Below are positions 11,148 through 23,562 of a DNA stretch of 64,000 bases, piece after piece. Each line of letters starts with the position of its first letter. The stretch's first letter is position 1. The stretch comes from Neospora caninum Liverpool (taxonomy: Eukaryota; Apicomplexa; Conoidasida; Eucoccidiorida; Sarcocystidae): contig NC_018394.1 in the NCBI RefSeq assembly GCF_000208865.1, positions 703,635 through 767,634 on the forward strand, in the 5' to 3' direction. The notes beneath the pieces were generated by a model that had not been told where the DNA came from, ran no database searches, and was given only the letters and a program-made list of their open reading frames with translations. The position numbers and the translations under genes are program-made.

Positions 11148-12774
11148 TTAGGAGGTCTGAGGACGGAACTCCGGTCTCAGGATCCAGTAGCTCGGCTTTT
11201 GCGTGGCGTCGTTGCTCCTCGCCATCTCACAGAGCTGAGAAGGAAACACAGGTTTCAGTCCCGCGTCAATCACCTCGCCTGAAACCGCTCTTCACTTGCG
11301 AGAAGCCGAACAAGACAACCACGTCCAGAGGCGACAAAGACGCGACACGGGAAGGAGCGAGAGAACGATACGGGAGAGGGAGGCTGCGCAGAGAGTGCTA
11401 AGAAGAGGAAAATGTGCGAAAGGAAGTAGCCTCAGAGGAAGGCAATCGCGAGAGAAAGGCCAAACGCGCCAAGAGACCACCGCGAACAATAGAGAGAATG
11501 GAAAAACGGAGAGAGCGTCGAGCCGTACCTCCTTGAGAATCGCTCGAAACACCTTCCGTCGGAATGCTGATCGAAACAAGGAAATCCAGATCACCCATTT
11601 GAAAAACGTCAGGCGCGTGGTGTCTGTATTGTTTTCGGTCTTTTCTAGAAACATTTGAAACTTCCAAAAGCAATTATGCCTCCAGGCACGTCCCGTGAAA
11701 CCCCACGCGACGCTGCAGACGTTCGCGTCCGCGTCGCTTTCAAAGTTCTTTTCGCTCCTCCCCCCCTCTGCTCCAACGTCTCTCGTTTCTCGTGTCGCCA
11801 ATCTCCCTCTTCCAGTCATTCTCTGTCCCGTGCCTCCCGTCCGTTTGTATCCGCGTCCTCTCTGCTGCTCCCCGCGTATTTCTTTCTCGCTATCTTCCTT
11901 TCTCTCCACCTCTCTTCTCTTTCTTTCGCCATCACTGGGCAGCGGTTCGCCTCCTACGGAGTTGCGAAAGCCTTTCGAACCAAGAACTCTTCGTACCTGG
12001 GACGCGCGGCGCGAACACCTCCAGTAGCTGGAGAGGAAAACAGCACAGAGGGACCAGGAAATCCAAACGTTTGTGGCGACGCATGTGCCAGCCTGGACGC
12101 CAAGCCTTCGCGATCCTCCTTGACTGTCGTCGATCCAACACGTAAAAATGCGTACACATAAACGCATGTATCCATTTGCACGTAATATATATACAAATAC
12201 ATACATATACAAATACATATATATACAAATACATATATATACAAATACATATATATACAAATACAAATACATATACAAATACATATATATACAAAAACAT
12301 ATATATACAAATACATATATATACAAATACATATATATACAAATACATATATATACAAATACATATACAAATACATATATATACCAATATATATATATAT
12401 ATATATACAAATACATATATTACAAATACATATATTACAAATACATATATATACCAATACATATATATACAAATACATATATTACAAATACATATATTAC
12501 AAATACATATATATACCAATACATATATATACAAATACAAATACATATACAAATACATATACATACAAATACATATATATACAAATACATACATATACAA
12601 ATACATATATATACCAATACATATATATACAAATACATATATATACAAATACATATATATATATATATATATACAAATACATATATATACAAATACAAAT
12701 ACATATACATATACATATATATACAAATACATATATATACCAATACATATATATACAAATACATATATATACAA

Positions 12775-12805
<31 letters not shown>

Positions 12806-15800
12806 CAAATACATATATATACAAATACAAATACATATACATATACATATATATACAAATACATATATATATACATATATATATCCTACACAGGTGCAGT
12901 TCTAGAGAGCAGTAGATGGAGATAGATGAAGAGAGATGGAGATAGATGAAGAGAGATGGAGATAGATGAAGAGAGATGGAGATAGATGAAGAGAGATGGA
13001 GATAGATGAAGAGAGATGGAGATAGATGAAGAGAGATGGAGATAGATGAAGAGAGATGGAGATAGATGAAGAGAGATGGAGATAGATGAAGAGAGATGGA
13101 GATAGATGAAGAGAGATGGAGATAGATGAAGAGAGATGGATATAGATGAAGAGAGATGGATATAGATGAAGAGAGATGGAGAGGGAGATACATCGATAGA
13201 CAGAGGCAAAGATTCAGACATGGATAGGTGTGAATACAGGAGTGCGAGGGTCTGCTCATCTGGCGTCTGCTGCGTATTTTCGACGCACCTCTCCAGTAGT
13301 GACCGCGAAGTCGGTATCTGAACGAGAGAGGAAAAAGTGGAGGAGTTCCTCGGCAAGCTTCTTCTCCTCAAAGGTGAGGGTGACACTGTCGTCTCTCTCC
13401 CCGCGTCTCCCTCGTCGTCCTTCTGGATCGCGCGAGACGGTCACACTCCGACTGTCGGGCGAACGCTCTCTCGACGGTTTCTGGAGAAAAGGAAAACCTC
13501 GAAAAACCACCGAACTCAAAGCCACGCTCCCATCGTAGCTGACAACTAGCATGGACCATGGGCGGCGCGCAGCGGAGAACCCCGCACAGTCGAGACCCAG
13601 TCCTCTGATTCTTTCTCCTCTCTTTTTTTCCTCGTCCACGCTCCACTGTCCCTCCTTCTTCTCTCCCCTTCCTCCACTCCTCCCTGCTTGCCCCAACCGG
13701 TTTCGCCGTCTCTCCCTTCTCTCTGTGCATGCGGCTTTCCATCGTCTCTCTGTCTACGCGGCTGCTTCTGTTTGCCGCGTTTTCGCCACTCTCGCTTCGT
13801 CTCCTGTCCCGTTCTCTTCTTTCGTCTCGTTCTCTTCGTCTCTTGTCTCGTCCTCTTCGTCTCTTGTCTCATTCTCTTCGTCTCTTGTCTCCTTCTCTTC
13901 GTCTTTTGTCTCCTTCTCTTCTTTCCTCACTAGCGTTTGCTGGAGCTTGCGTAAGCCAGCGAGAATGGATGCAGCCAACCCGGGAGAAGATGAAGAAGAA
14001 TTGAACGACGAAAGAGAAGAAGAAGGTCGCGAAGAGCTCGCTTGCGCACGTCGCGCCGCGGCTGGGATTCCGGCTCGTCCGCGCTTTCCTGTCCACGTTG
14101 GAACCTGCCAAAAAAGGCCATTGAGACACGTTGAGATGGAGAAGGCGAAACGAAAGACAGATCCGGAAAGACATCCGGGAAAAGTAAAATCCGGAAGAAA
14201 GGACGGCGCATCGGCGCAGCACTCCACGAAGAGCGAGACCACAGGCAGACACAAACTCGGCGACAGGAGCGCCACCGAAGCGCGCCGGAAGAGGGGAAAT
14301 TTCTAGCAAGTCTCTCAGAGACAACGAGGCGGCCTGTGTTGCTGATCTCTCTTTCGTTTTTGCCTCCTGTTTGCGCGTTCTCCCCTCTGAACCTACGTGA
14401 ATGCCATGGGACATGCGCTCCAGCTGAGAATCCCTCAGGGCCCGCATCGCCGCCTTCGCTGAGAGACACACGAAAAGGGTGCATAGAGGGAAAAAGAAAA
14501 GCGGTCGCGCAAAAGCAGAGAAGACGGGCGAAACGAAGAGGCGCGGCTGCGGGGAGGAACCACGGAGGAGAAACGGAGAACCTAGGAGCGGAAGGAACAG
14601 AGGAGACACGACCACGCGGACGAAGCACAGAGATACCCGCGGAGTCCACGCTGCAGAGAAGGGAGCGGCGAGGCGCTAGAGGAAAGACAGACAGAGAGAG
14701 GGGGAGCGGCGACGCGCAAGAGGAAAGAGAGACGGAGACAGAGACGGGTGCGGCGCGCAGACGATGTGCGGGTTTGGACGCGCCGGCGGCTCTCACCGAT
14801 GTCGCGGCTCTGGCGGTCGACGATCGCGGCGTCAAGGAGAGGGCGTTCCACGTCGTCTTGCGTGAGGGAGGTCTGACAGAAAAACAAAACGAATCGGCGA
14901 GGCGAAGGTGGCCAAGAAGGCGCGGCGACTACGCAGCGAGAGGAGAATATCGACGCGGCCGAGGGGACGGCCGGCACTCTGCAATTTTTTCTGTGTGGAG
15001 CGAAGAAAAGCGAAAGGTATATACCTTGATGCCTTTGGCGTCGAGCAGCGTCTTCAAAATGAGGTTGTTTTCTCTCGCCAGGTCTTCCCCGAAGTCGCCT
15101 TCTCCCTGCGCGCCGCTCTCGGCCGCCGCGCGCTGGAAGGCGTGCCACGTCTCGTCTTCCACGTCGGCACGTTCGCCCCGTGCTTTTCTCGCCTTTTTCT
15201 TCTTCTCCGTCGCCTCTTCCTCGCGCTCTCTCTTGAACGCCTTCTCTGCAGCGCGGCGCTCGCAGCGAATCCCGCCCCGCAGCCAGTCGCGGTAGCTGAG
15301 GAGAGAGGCAGACGAACGAACGACCAGGCAACGCCACTCTCTCAAATACAGAAGGCCGCGGAAAGAAGAATGGAGAACGGACAGTCGTGGGCGACGAATG
15401 CGAAGCAAAGTGACCGCGTCGCTTACTTCGAAGACGCGCCTGCGTCGCCGAGCGCAGTGCTCGCGGAGAACCCCGGCGGAGGGGGAGGCGGCTCCAGCAT
15501 TTCCTGCGAGACAGCGAGACAGAGAGAGAACGAAGGATGAAACGCCGACGGAGAACCAGCAGAAGGCGACGGGGAGAACGAACAGCGAGGCGAAGACCAG
15601 AACGGTAGAGAGGATGAGCTAGCCCGAATTCGCGGCAAGTGCCTGGCGCCCAGAAGGAAGGGAAGGCCCAACGGGTCAGCACGCCGCGAACCGCGCGCGA
15701 AAAAGCAACGGGGCGGGCGACTGTCTCCCCCTCAGACGGCCGTCGGCATGATTTATTGCACACCCCATCGAGGCGCGTCGCTGCAGCCTCTCGCTCTCTT

Positions 15801-18800
15801 GTGCGTGCCTGTATCCGCCGAGTTCGCCACTGTGTCTTTCTTCTCGAGATTTTTTCCCCTGCCGTCGGCTCTACCTGCAAGTCGTTGCGCTTGAAGAACT
15901 TCCTTTGGCGCGGATCCTGCAGAACTTTCTGGCTCAGGAAAAACTTGAAAACTTGGCGGTGGTAAACTTTCTCCTCCATGCTGCCGGACGTCAGCAGCCG
16001 GTAGATGCAGACGTCTTTGCTCTGCCCGATCCGCCAACTCCGTTCGCGGGCCTGAAAGGAGACACAGCGAAGGTGCGGAAGGAGACACAGCGAGGAGAAA
16101 GCGAAAGAAACGCCCATCGGCAGAAAGGAAACGTTTCGAGGGAGCGACTCGGCGACAGCGGCCGCCAGGTCTTCACTCGACTCGGGGCGAAGAGCAGGGA
16201 GACGGAACACCCGGCACAGAGAGCGTTCGCGTTGTGAGGGAGCGAGCCCAGGGCCGTTCACTCCGCATGGAGGTTCGCGAGAACGGCGCAGAGAGAGAGA
16301 GACGAAACGGGTCTTGCGAGGGTGGAAAACTTGTTGAAAAGTTAGTCCCCGCCGGCGCGGCTGTGTGTGCGCCTCCCTTCGACCCAGACGCTCGCACCTC
16401 TACCGCGTCCAGGCCAACTGCTCAGTTGAGAGCGGTCTCCGCGCGCGTGTGAATCGCATCACGAGCCCAAGTGCACAGACATGTACAAAGGTGTTTGCTC
16501 GTGTACCAAGAGGTACTTCACCCACGTGCACGCTGTGCACACCTACGCGCACCTACAATAGATAACTATAAATGCATGCAAATGAACGTCCACAGGCACA
16601 TATGTATGGGGGTGTATGTGCCCTGAAGAGGGACGAGGAGTCTTGTGTAGCGTCGAGGAAGAGAGAGGTCTTCCTGAAGAGGCACTTGCCTGCATGTCAG
16701 TCATCGGATTCCAGTCGGGGTCAAAGATCACCACTCGATCGGCGGCGGTGAGGTTCAACCCGACGCCTCCAACGCGCGTTGTGAGAAGCAACGCAAAGAT
16801 TGACTGAAACAAAGGAGAAACAACAGACGCACAGTGCCCGAAAGAAGACCAACGCATCCCATCGACACGCACCTGCATGCGTGGACCTTTGTCCTTGAGT
16901 GCATACACACTAGTACATACACACACAGACCTGTATACATATATCTGCGCATGTGCAAACGCGCGCACGTGTATACATTCCCACGTCTCTGTATTCACAC
17001 ACGACGTTACCTGTGTCTACATCTGTTTATGGATCTGAACACGTGGATCTGTCTGGTCGACCTTAAAAGCACATGTAAAAAGCAGCAACACGCCTCGGCA
17101 ACTACGCCCATGTCTCGTGGGGTGCACTTGGGTATGGAGACGGCAAAACCCTGGACGGGGCGACCAGTGTGAAGCGTTTTGGCCTATAATCGGAGACAGA
17201 AACCTGGGTGTTCGCGGGCGTGGAAGTGCGAAACTCGGTGTAAAACAAGCTGTACCGAATCTCTCTGGAATCTGTCGACAATTGCGTGCCGACTGGCGAC
17301 GGGTACTCCCCCGTCCAAGCGAAGGAACGAAAATCCTCTGTCTTTGCTTCCAGCGGTCTTTCGACCGCTCTTCTTCCCTTCCTCGTTTTCGCGCTTAACC
17401 GAAGGCAACGACGAATCCCCGGAGGGTGATGGAGCCGCAGAAGGCGAAGACGAAGGCAGCGAAGTGTCGCAGTTTTCGAGGAAAGTCTGAAGAATGTCGA
17501 GCATTTGGACAGTCTGAGCGAAGAGAAGGACGCGCCGACCTTCTGCCTTCCACACGCGAAGGATCTCGCGCAAGACGATCAACTTCCCAGACCTGAACCC
17601 CGAAAAAAAGAGCCCGTTTGAGAAGAGCGTTTACCGCACCGTGACTTCTCTCCCGCCTCGCTTCTCGAGCATTTACTGCTGTGTTCTCGGCTCCCCCCTG
17701 CAGTGCTGGTCTCGCTTCCTCACATCCTGCCCTCTTTTGCGTCTCTCCTCTCTCTCCCTCTGTCCCCTCTTTTGCGTCTCCCTATTATCCGCTGCGGCGT
17801 CCGGCACCGGTGAATCGCGCTCTTCGCTCTCTTCGCTCACGCCTCACCTTTCGGGGTTTCCGTAGTCCTCAGGGCGCACGTCGTTGTGTACGAGCAGCAG
17901 GTCTGGGTGGTTCGCGATCTTTCGCAAAACCGAGAGAGTGAAGAGCATCCGACACCGCTCCCGTTTCTCGAGCGTCTCTTCAGAGGCCTCGTACGGCGAT
18001 GCAAAAGAATCGTTTGGATGATAGTGGTTCCGCGAAAAGCGCGCCTTCTGCGCGGCAAGAAAATCCACGTAAAGCGCGTACTGCTCGGGAGTCATGTGGC
18101 ACAAAAGAACCTGCGACGGGAAAACGAAAACAGCAAAAGCAGACGACTCCAAGTCCCTCGACACAAGACACCACCACGCAGAACATGTATACATAAGAAA
18201 TGTGCGCGAACGTTTAGAAGGAAAAGGTGTAGTTTGGTCAAACTGCCAGAGTCTGAAACGCGACCAGAAGAGAAATGACTACAGGAAGACCGAGAAGAAG
18301 AGGTTAATGCGGTGGTATGCAAAGAACATCCGTCCACGATACTGCAACATCTCGTACACGGACGAACGCACCTCATTACCTACATATCTACATGTTTCGC
18401 ATTCTCACCCTGCGTCCATGTCCGGTTATATGTTTATATGTGTAAACATAAAACTGTGCGTGTGGGGATGTAGATGCACTTCTGGGATACGTGAGAGTCT
18501 CGAAGGAGCTTCGCGACTTCCGCGAATTCGGTTGGGAGTGGCAACGCCAGGTGTCTGCGGAGATCGGCGGTTTCTACCTCTTCAGCTTTGTTGGGCAGAC
18601 GAAGGAATTCCTGCATTTCTTTCTTCGACCGTCTGAGAATCAAAGGCAGCGCAACTTTGCGCAGAAGACACGCGCAGCGGTACGCTGTCTCGACGCGCTC
18701 CCGAGAGGCGTTCGCGTAACCGCCCTAAGCGAAAGAAACGAAGAGGAGGGAGACAGAAAGGGGTGAAGGGAGAAAACGAAAAGCACAGAGCAGACCCTCG

Positions 18801-21800
18801 CAACGAGTAAGGAGAAGAGAGAGACGGAGAAGAGAGAGCGGAAGGCAGGGAGATAACGAGACTGCCTAACGAGAAAGAGAGAAACACAAAGGATATGAGA
18901 AACGAGGAAAGGACACAGTCGTTCTCGGCCCGCACAGATACCGGCTTTGGGTGTCCTGTCCAAATGAGATCCAGATACGTAAAAAAAATGAGACGCGACG
19001 TTAACGTCCGGCCTTGCTTCTGAACCAACTTGCAGTAGCCTTTCTCTGTCCCTTCCCCTTCTGTTTGTCTCTCCTCGGAATCTTGTATTTCGTTCCCCTT
19101 CGTCTCTCTTCTTATCTCCCTTCTTCTCTCTCTTCTTCTCTCCCTTGTTCTCTCTCTTCTTCTCTCCCTCCTTCTCTCCCTCCTTCTCTCCCTTCTTCTC
19201 TCCTCTTGCAGCCTTCGCAGTCCTCACCATGGTGATGGGTTCGGCGATTTGCTCGAGAAAAACGGGAAGTGTCCCTAGGCGTCCCGGAGCCGCAAAGTCC
19301 AGAAGCGACCAGAACTCCTGTAAATTGTTTTGAATCGGCGTCGCTGACAAAATCAGCCGATGCGGAGTGGGCAACTGGCAACCAGACCAAAAACGCACAA
19401 GAAAAAAAGCGACAGAAAACGAATGAAAAAGGCGGCGCAGCTGGGGAAGCCAGAGACAGATGAGCCTCTTCACGCATAGCGCACCTCACACAAATTTTAC
19501 GCTGCAATGTACACACTTGCTTGCATATACTGATATATGGATATATATTGACGTGTAATTACACAGGTGACTGCTTGCACGGCCGATATCGGTGTAGAGA
19601 CGGGAAAGCGGTGATTGTATACGCCTACAGAGACAGACGAAAAGTTAGACTAGCCGTGAGCTACGAAGACAGGCGCGCGCTATGCTGTGTGTCGATCTAC
19701 GTTCCTGGACAAAACGATACGTGATTTTGATGGACCTAAGTGCATGCAAACGTATAGCGGCAGAGAGAAACAAGGATGCATGCGCGAAGCGTATACACAC
19801 CAACATAAATAAATATGCACAGGGGGCATGAAGATCCTGCGAATATTTAGGGACAGTGTGCCTAAAAATATGGAAATTTCAGATCTGCACAAAGAGTGGT
19901 CCGGCTCCACTTTGTGGACGAACGCGAGCGCAACCGACTTGCTTGACCGCCAAGGTAATCGCAGCGTGAGGATTTCTTATTTTTTGCCCCTCATCCAAAA
20001 TGATCATCTTCCACACGTGTCGCAACAGAAGCCGCTGCAGAAAAACAAACCCAAGGAAAACGGAGACGAAAAAACGCTTCAGAAAAGAGGAAAGCGCGTT
20101 TTCGAGTTGAAGCCTCTGGTCGTCTCCGCTCACTCATAGCCCGACAGCGCAGCTCTGAGAGGAACGTGCAGGCCGGAGGAACGTTTTGCCGATTAGAGAG
20201 AAATGTGCACTGGAAAGGCGAAGGAATGAAGGACAGTCAATGCGGCGAAAACAAGCCGACAAAGACGACAAGCTTACCAGATGCATTCGAAAAGTCTCGT
20301 ATGTGGTCAGGAGAATGCCGTTACTCTCCTCAGCTCCCCGCGCCGCTTTCTCCAAAAGGTTGACACTCTACGCATGCGGGAAGGGACCACACATGCACGC
20401 GTGTGGGGATACCAACCAGTAAAAGAGGCATGCGCAGCTCTGTTTCTTGAGGATATGCACGAAACACATGTGGATAGATCTCTTCATGCAAAGCTACTTT
20501 TACACATGTATGTACAGGGGTGAACATATACTCGTTCAGGCATGTGTTTGCAGAAAGCAAGACAAGCATGCAAATCGTCTGAGCGCACATGCAGCGGAAC
20601 GTTCACAAGAATACCACGCGCATGTGTACAAGGGGTATGTGTATGAAAGATCCATGTGTACTTGGTGCAGTTCTGTTAGTCGAGGTAACCGCACCCGAAA
20701 TCGTTACCACGAAACGCGCACCAAACAAAAAGCGAGAACTGAGAAGACGGTGCCGGCACATGTCAACGTGCCTCATCCCTCTATGGGCGCTTTCACATAA
20801 ATACACAAATACATCCTTCAGCAAATATATATATATATACATATATATACATATATATACATATATATATATATATACATATATATGTTTTATGCATGTG
20901 CGCCTGTGTGTGCATGCATATTTGAGTGGCTATGGAGACGTGCGTTGGAGACTGGGCGAATCTCGGCTGTTTCCGCTGCCGCTTGCCTTGTGGTGAAAAA
21001 GGCAGACGCGCAGGGGAGGATACCAGAGATGAAATTCTTTCGTCCACTGATGCAAAACGGTTGCGGGGCACACGACGATGACGCCTCCGTTGCCTCCCTT
21101 TCGAGAAGACGGGTGCTGAGAAGAGACATTCGCGGCTGCCTGCGCGGCGTCCAGCGGGAGCGAGGCCGCCAAGGCTGCCCGAGTGATTGCCTGTCGCTGG
21201 AAATCCCACAGATCCTGGAAACAGCGGGGCAGAGAGAGAATAAGGATACACGGGATGGCAAACCCAAATGAGGAAGGAAGACTTGTTTCTGGTCGCCGGG
21301 GGAGGCGACATCCACTTTCTTTTCGAGTTCTGGTTCCCCTTTGCTCACCTTCATAACTCCGGAATGGTGAAGTGCAGCGAGGAACGCGACAGCCTGAATC
21401 GTTTTGCCAAGACCCATCTCGTCTCCCACGATCCCCCCGACGCCTTGTTTGAGCAGTTGCCAGAGCCACCGGACGCCGGTCTGTTGATGCGGATACAGGT
21501 TTTCCCAAATGTATTTGGGGACTCGGAGGAAGGACTGCGCAAAGAGGCGAGAAGGGCCATCGCGATCTCCGCCTCCGTCGCTCTCGCCTGGCAAGCGCTC
21601 TTCCGCCTCGGCAGAGATAAGGATGTCCTCTCGGCAGGCTGCGCCGTCGCTGTCTCGAGCGTTCGCTTCAAAAACTGCTATGCGACGACGATACACCTGG
21701 AGCGAGGAATCGTCAACGAACGCGTTGTGCAAACTTCGATGGGGAGAAGAGGCGGGCGAACGAGAGAGAGAGAGAGACGAAAGGTCTCCCGGCAGACGTT

Positions 21801-23562
21801 GCCGAGGCGGTTCGCCAGGCGGATCTTCTGACGGCTCGGAAGAAGCTGGCGCCCCGACCTGCTCAAATGTGGAATCTCCTTTCTCTTCCAGCGCGCTGTC
21901 AGACGCAACGGCAGCCTGTCGCCCCGGCGACGCGCCCGTCGCGTCTCCTCTTCCGCTCGCCCCTCTAGGGTTGAATCGCCTCTTCGTTGCGAGCTCGCCC
22001 GCCCCAACGCAGACACTGCGGGGCAGGTACCCTCGCGGTGCGCCGCTGCCTAGAGCTTGGTCAGCTGAGTCGTGGCCGGTTGGGCATTGAGAATCCCCCT
22101 CTCTTTTTCTTTTCAAAGCCGCACGACCAGACGGCCGGTGTGATGGCTGCTCACTCGTCCGTGGGCCAGACCGACTTGTCTGAAGCCCTCGACGCCTCTC
22201 TGTTGTCTCCGTCTCAGGCGTCCAGCAGTCGTCCTCGTCCAGGTCCGCCTGCTCCTCTTCGTCTTCCTCGTCTTCCTCCTCTTCCTCCTCTTCCTCCTCT
22301 TCCTCCTCTTCCTCTTCCTCCTCTTCCTCCTCTTCCTCTTCCTCCTCTTCCTCCTCTTCCTCCTCTTTCTCCTCTTCATGGCCTTCTCGGTAGGGCCCCT
22401 CAGAGCCAGTTCGCTCGACGGAGCAGCCGAAATCCACCGCGCGTTCCTTGTCTTTCTCCGTGTCTCCCTCCGCTTCCCGAGTGCTTGGTCGATCTTCGCT
22501 GTGAGTTCGGTTGTCTTCCTTTCGCATGCATTCACGAAAAGGGGGCTCTACGCCGCCTCCCGTTTTCAGGCGCAGTGCATCGCTCGCGGCATTCCTGGGA
22601 AGAGGCAAGAGGCGATTCCGCGAAAACTCCGTTTCCGTCTCTCTCTCTCCACAGCTCTCGGTCAGCTTGTCTCCGACAGCTGGTTCCAAACGCGAGGCAA
22701 ATCCTCTCACGAGTTCATCGAGGCCGGTCCCGCTCCGGTCTTCCACTCCATAGCCAGAAGAACATGCAGCATTCTGTCCCTGCACTGTCTGCTCGGCTCT
22801 GAAAACATCGTCCTGTCCCCGGGCATCTGACGAAGAAGTTCGTTCAGCGGAAGGGGCGTTCGACCGGCTGATCAACTCCGGACACGACGGAGAGGATGAA
22901 GCACCCGAGGAAGACGATGTCGATGCCAACGATCGGTTTTTCTGTCTCTGTTTTTTCAATGTTGCTTCCTGTTGCTGAAGTTCCTCTTGAACGCGTTCTT
23001 CTACCGCAGAGGCAGATACAGCACGTACGCCGAGACGTTGAAAAAGAGACAAAGAGAGGGACGAGTCCAGGACGCTTCCGGATTCGTTGGCTACGGACTC
23101 AAGTGAGCTGGCTGCTGCAAACAGAGGAATGCCATCACCCTCTTTACCGTGTGGTAAAGGTGATGCCTCTTTTGATTGGGCTGTTGAGACGATACTACCA
23201 CCAGGGGCTGAAAGCGCCACGGTAGCGCCTTCTCGTCTGTTACTGTCTACAGCATGGGTATCTGCACTCTGGCATTCTTTCGAATACGGCCTGGAATTCT
23301 TCTCACGGTCTTTTGAGGCCATTCCGGCAGCACATGGCGCGAGAGGACTCGACGCGACTCCGCCCGAAGCGGGAGTGTGTTGCTTCTGTGGCCATGCTCT
23401 TTGGCTTGGATGCTCAATGTTGAGACCTGAGAGATCACCTGCCTCAGCAGCGGATCGCTCGGCCTCCCAATTTTCATGACCTGCGTGGAAGGCTGGATTG
23501 GCTCTTCCAGAGTTGAGGGAGTCACTCTGTTTATCGGTGCATGCGTCATTTGTTGGCGCCAT
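11148..23562 (-). CDS. CSB/Rad26 (ERCC6-like) SNF2-family DNA-dependent ATPase, 19 exons
   Basis: Exons: 23562-21349, 21214-20987, 20367-20278, 20034-19939, 19374-19228, 18724-18578, 18110-17848, 17592-17256, 16803-16690, 16051-15875, 15503-15427, 15295-15025, 14872-14797, 14458-14397, 14104-13931, 13480-13289, 11988-11958, 11566-11529 and 11234-11148. All phases join, giving about 1606 residues. The N-terminal ~680 residues are low-complexity with an acidic Glu run. The helicase core shows DEMGLGKT (714-721), motif II DEGQ (858-861), [19 protein letters not shown] and RERSWRIGQ, then the CSB-typical KVYHRQ-like and FFKRNDL blocks. Downstream, VPTWTG (1434-1439) and a C-terminal winged-helix region ([25 protein letters not shown], ending YWILRPEF) align with human CSB to its end. 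CSB remodels chromatin at stalled RNA polymerase II in transcription-coupled repair. The acceptor of exon 17 is uncertain (11988 or 11996). Introns 2 and 9 use GC donors. Confidence 0.93.
12182..12888. repeat. 16-bp AT-rich satellite (ACAAATACATATATAT)
   Basis: About 700 bp of 14-16-bp units built from ACAAATAC plus a variable ATATAT spacer. Variants contain ACCAATAC or TTACAAAT, and some blocks of several units are themselves repeated. In the sense of the CSB transcript the unit reads TGTATATA-TGTATTTG. Units alternate and recur in larger blocks, as expected from unequal exchange. Confidence 0.95.
12914..13182. repeat. 20-bp GGAGATAGATGAAGAGAGAT minisatellite
   Basis: About thirteen 20-bp copies, nearly identical; the last two or three have TATA in place of the first GAGA. 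They lie 100-370 nt downstream of the CSB exon 16 donor in transcript sense, where they read as a pyrimidine-rich tract. Confidence 0.97.
13800..13926. repeat. 18-21-bp CTCTTCGTCTCTTGTCTC minisatellite
   Basis: Imperfect tandem copies inside CSB intron 15, immediately downstream of the exon 15 donor in transcript sense. Confidence 0.8.
16052..16689 (-). other. CSB intron 9 with GC-AG ends
   Basis: The donor reads CAG|GCAAGT and the acceptor TTTCAG. Joining the ends gives the conserved SNF2 string D-M-Q-A-R-E-R, which matches the family. The only nearby GT donor shifts the frame away from motif VI. Confidence 0.85.
19085..19205. repeat. TTCTCTCCC pyrimidine minisatellite in CSB intron 5
   Basis: Imperfect repeats of TCTTCTCTCCCTT type on the plus strand, so purine-rich in the CSB transcript. 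They lie just downstream of the exon 5 donor. Confidence 0.8.
20368..20986 (-). other. CSB intron 2 with GC-AG ends
   Basis: The donor reads AAG|GCAAGC and the acceptor GCGTAG. Splicing joins LFHHK to [11 protein letters not shown] at the length seen in human CSB between its HETG and HGILITTY blocks. A weak GTCTGC donor 15 nt upstream is the only GT alternative. Confidence 0.75.
20822..20888. repeat. TA microsatellite in CSB intron 2
   Basis: (TATATACA)n and (TA)n tract inside intron 2 of the CSB gene. Confidence 0.85.
22250..22376 (-). repeat. Glu-coding trinucleotide tract in CSB exon 1
   Basis: Plus-strand TCC/TTC triplets encode an almost pure Glu run of about forty residues (near residues 396-436 of CSB), ending in mixed Asp/Glu. 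This is a coding microsatellite and so likely length-variable. Confidence 0.9.

Larger units (their letters stand above)
11989..13288 (-). other. CSB intron 16, filled with satellite DNA
   Basis: About 1.3 kb between exon 16 and the 31-nt exon 17. More than 950 bp of it is tandem repeat: the 16-bp AT satellite and the 20-bp minisatellite listed separately. The donor is GAG|GTGCGT. Several long apparent plus-strand frames here are repeat artefacts. Confidence 0.8.

Noticed and set aside
12148..12925. Plus- and minus-strand open frames of more than 250 residues with Tyr-Ile-Tyr-rich repeats
   Set aside because: They are the translated AT satellite within CSB intron 16. They have no splice context, no non-repeat sequence and are open on both strands.
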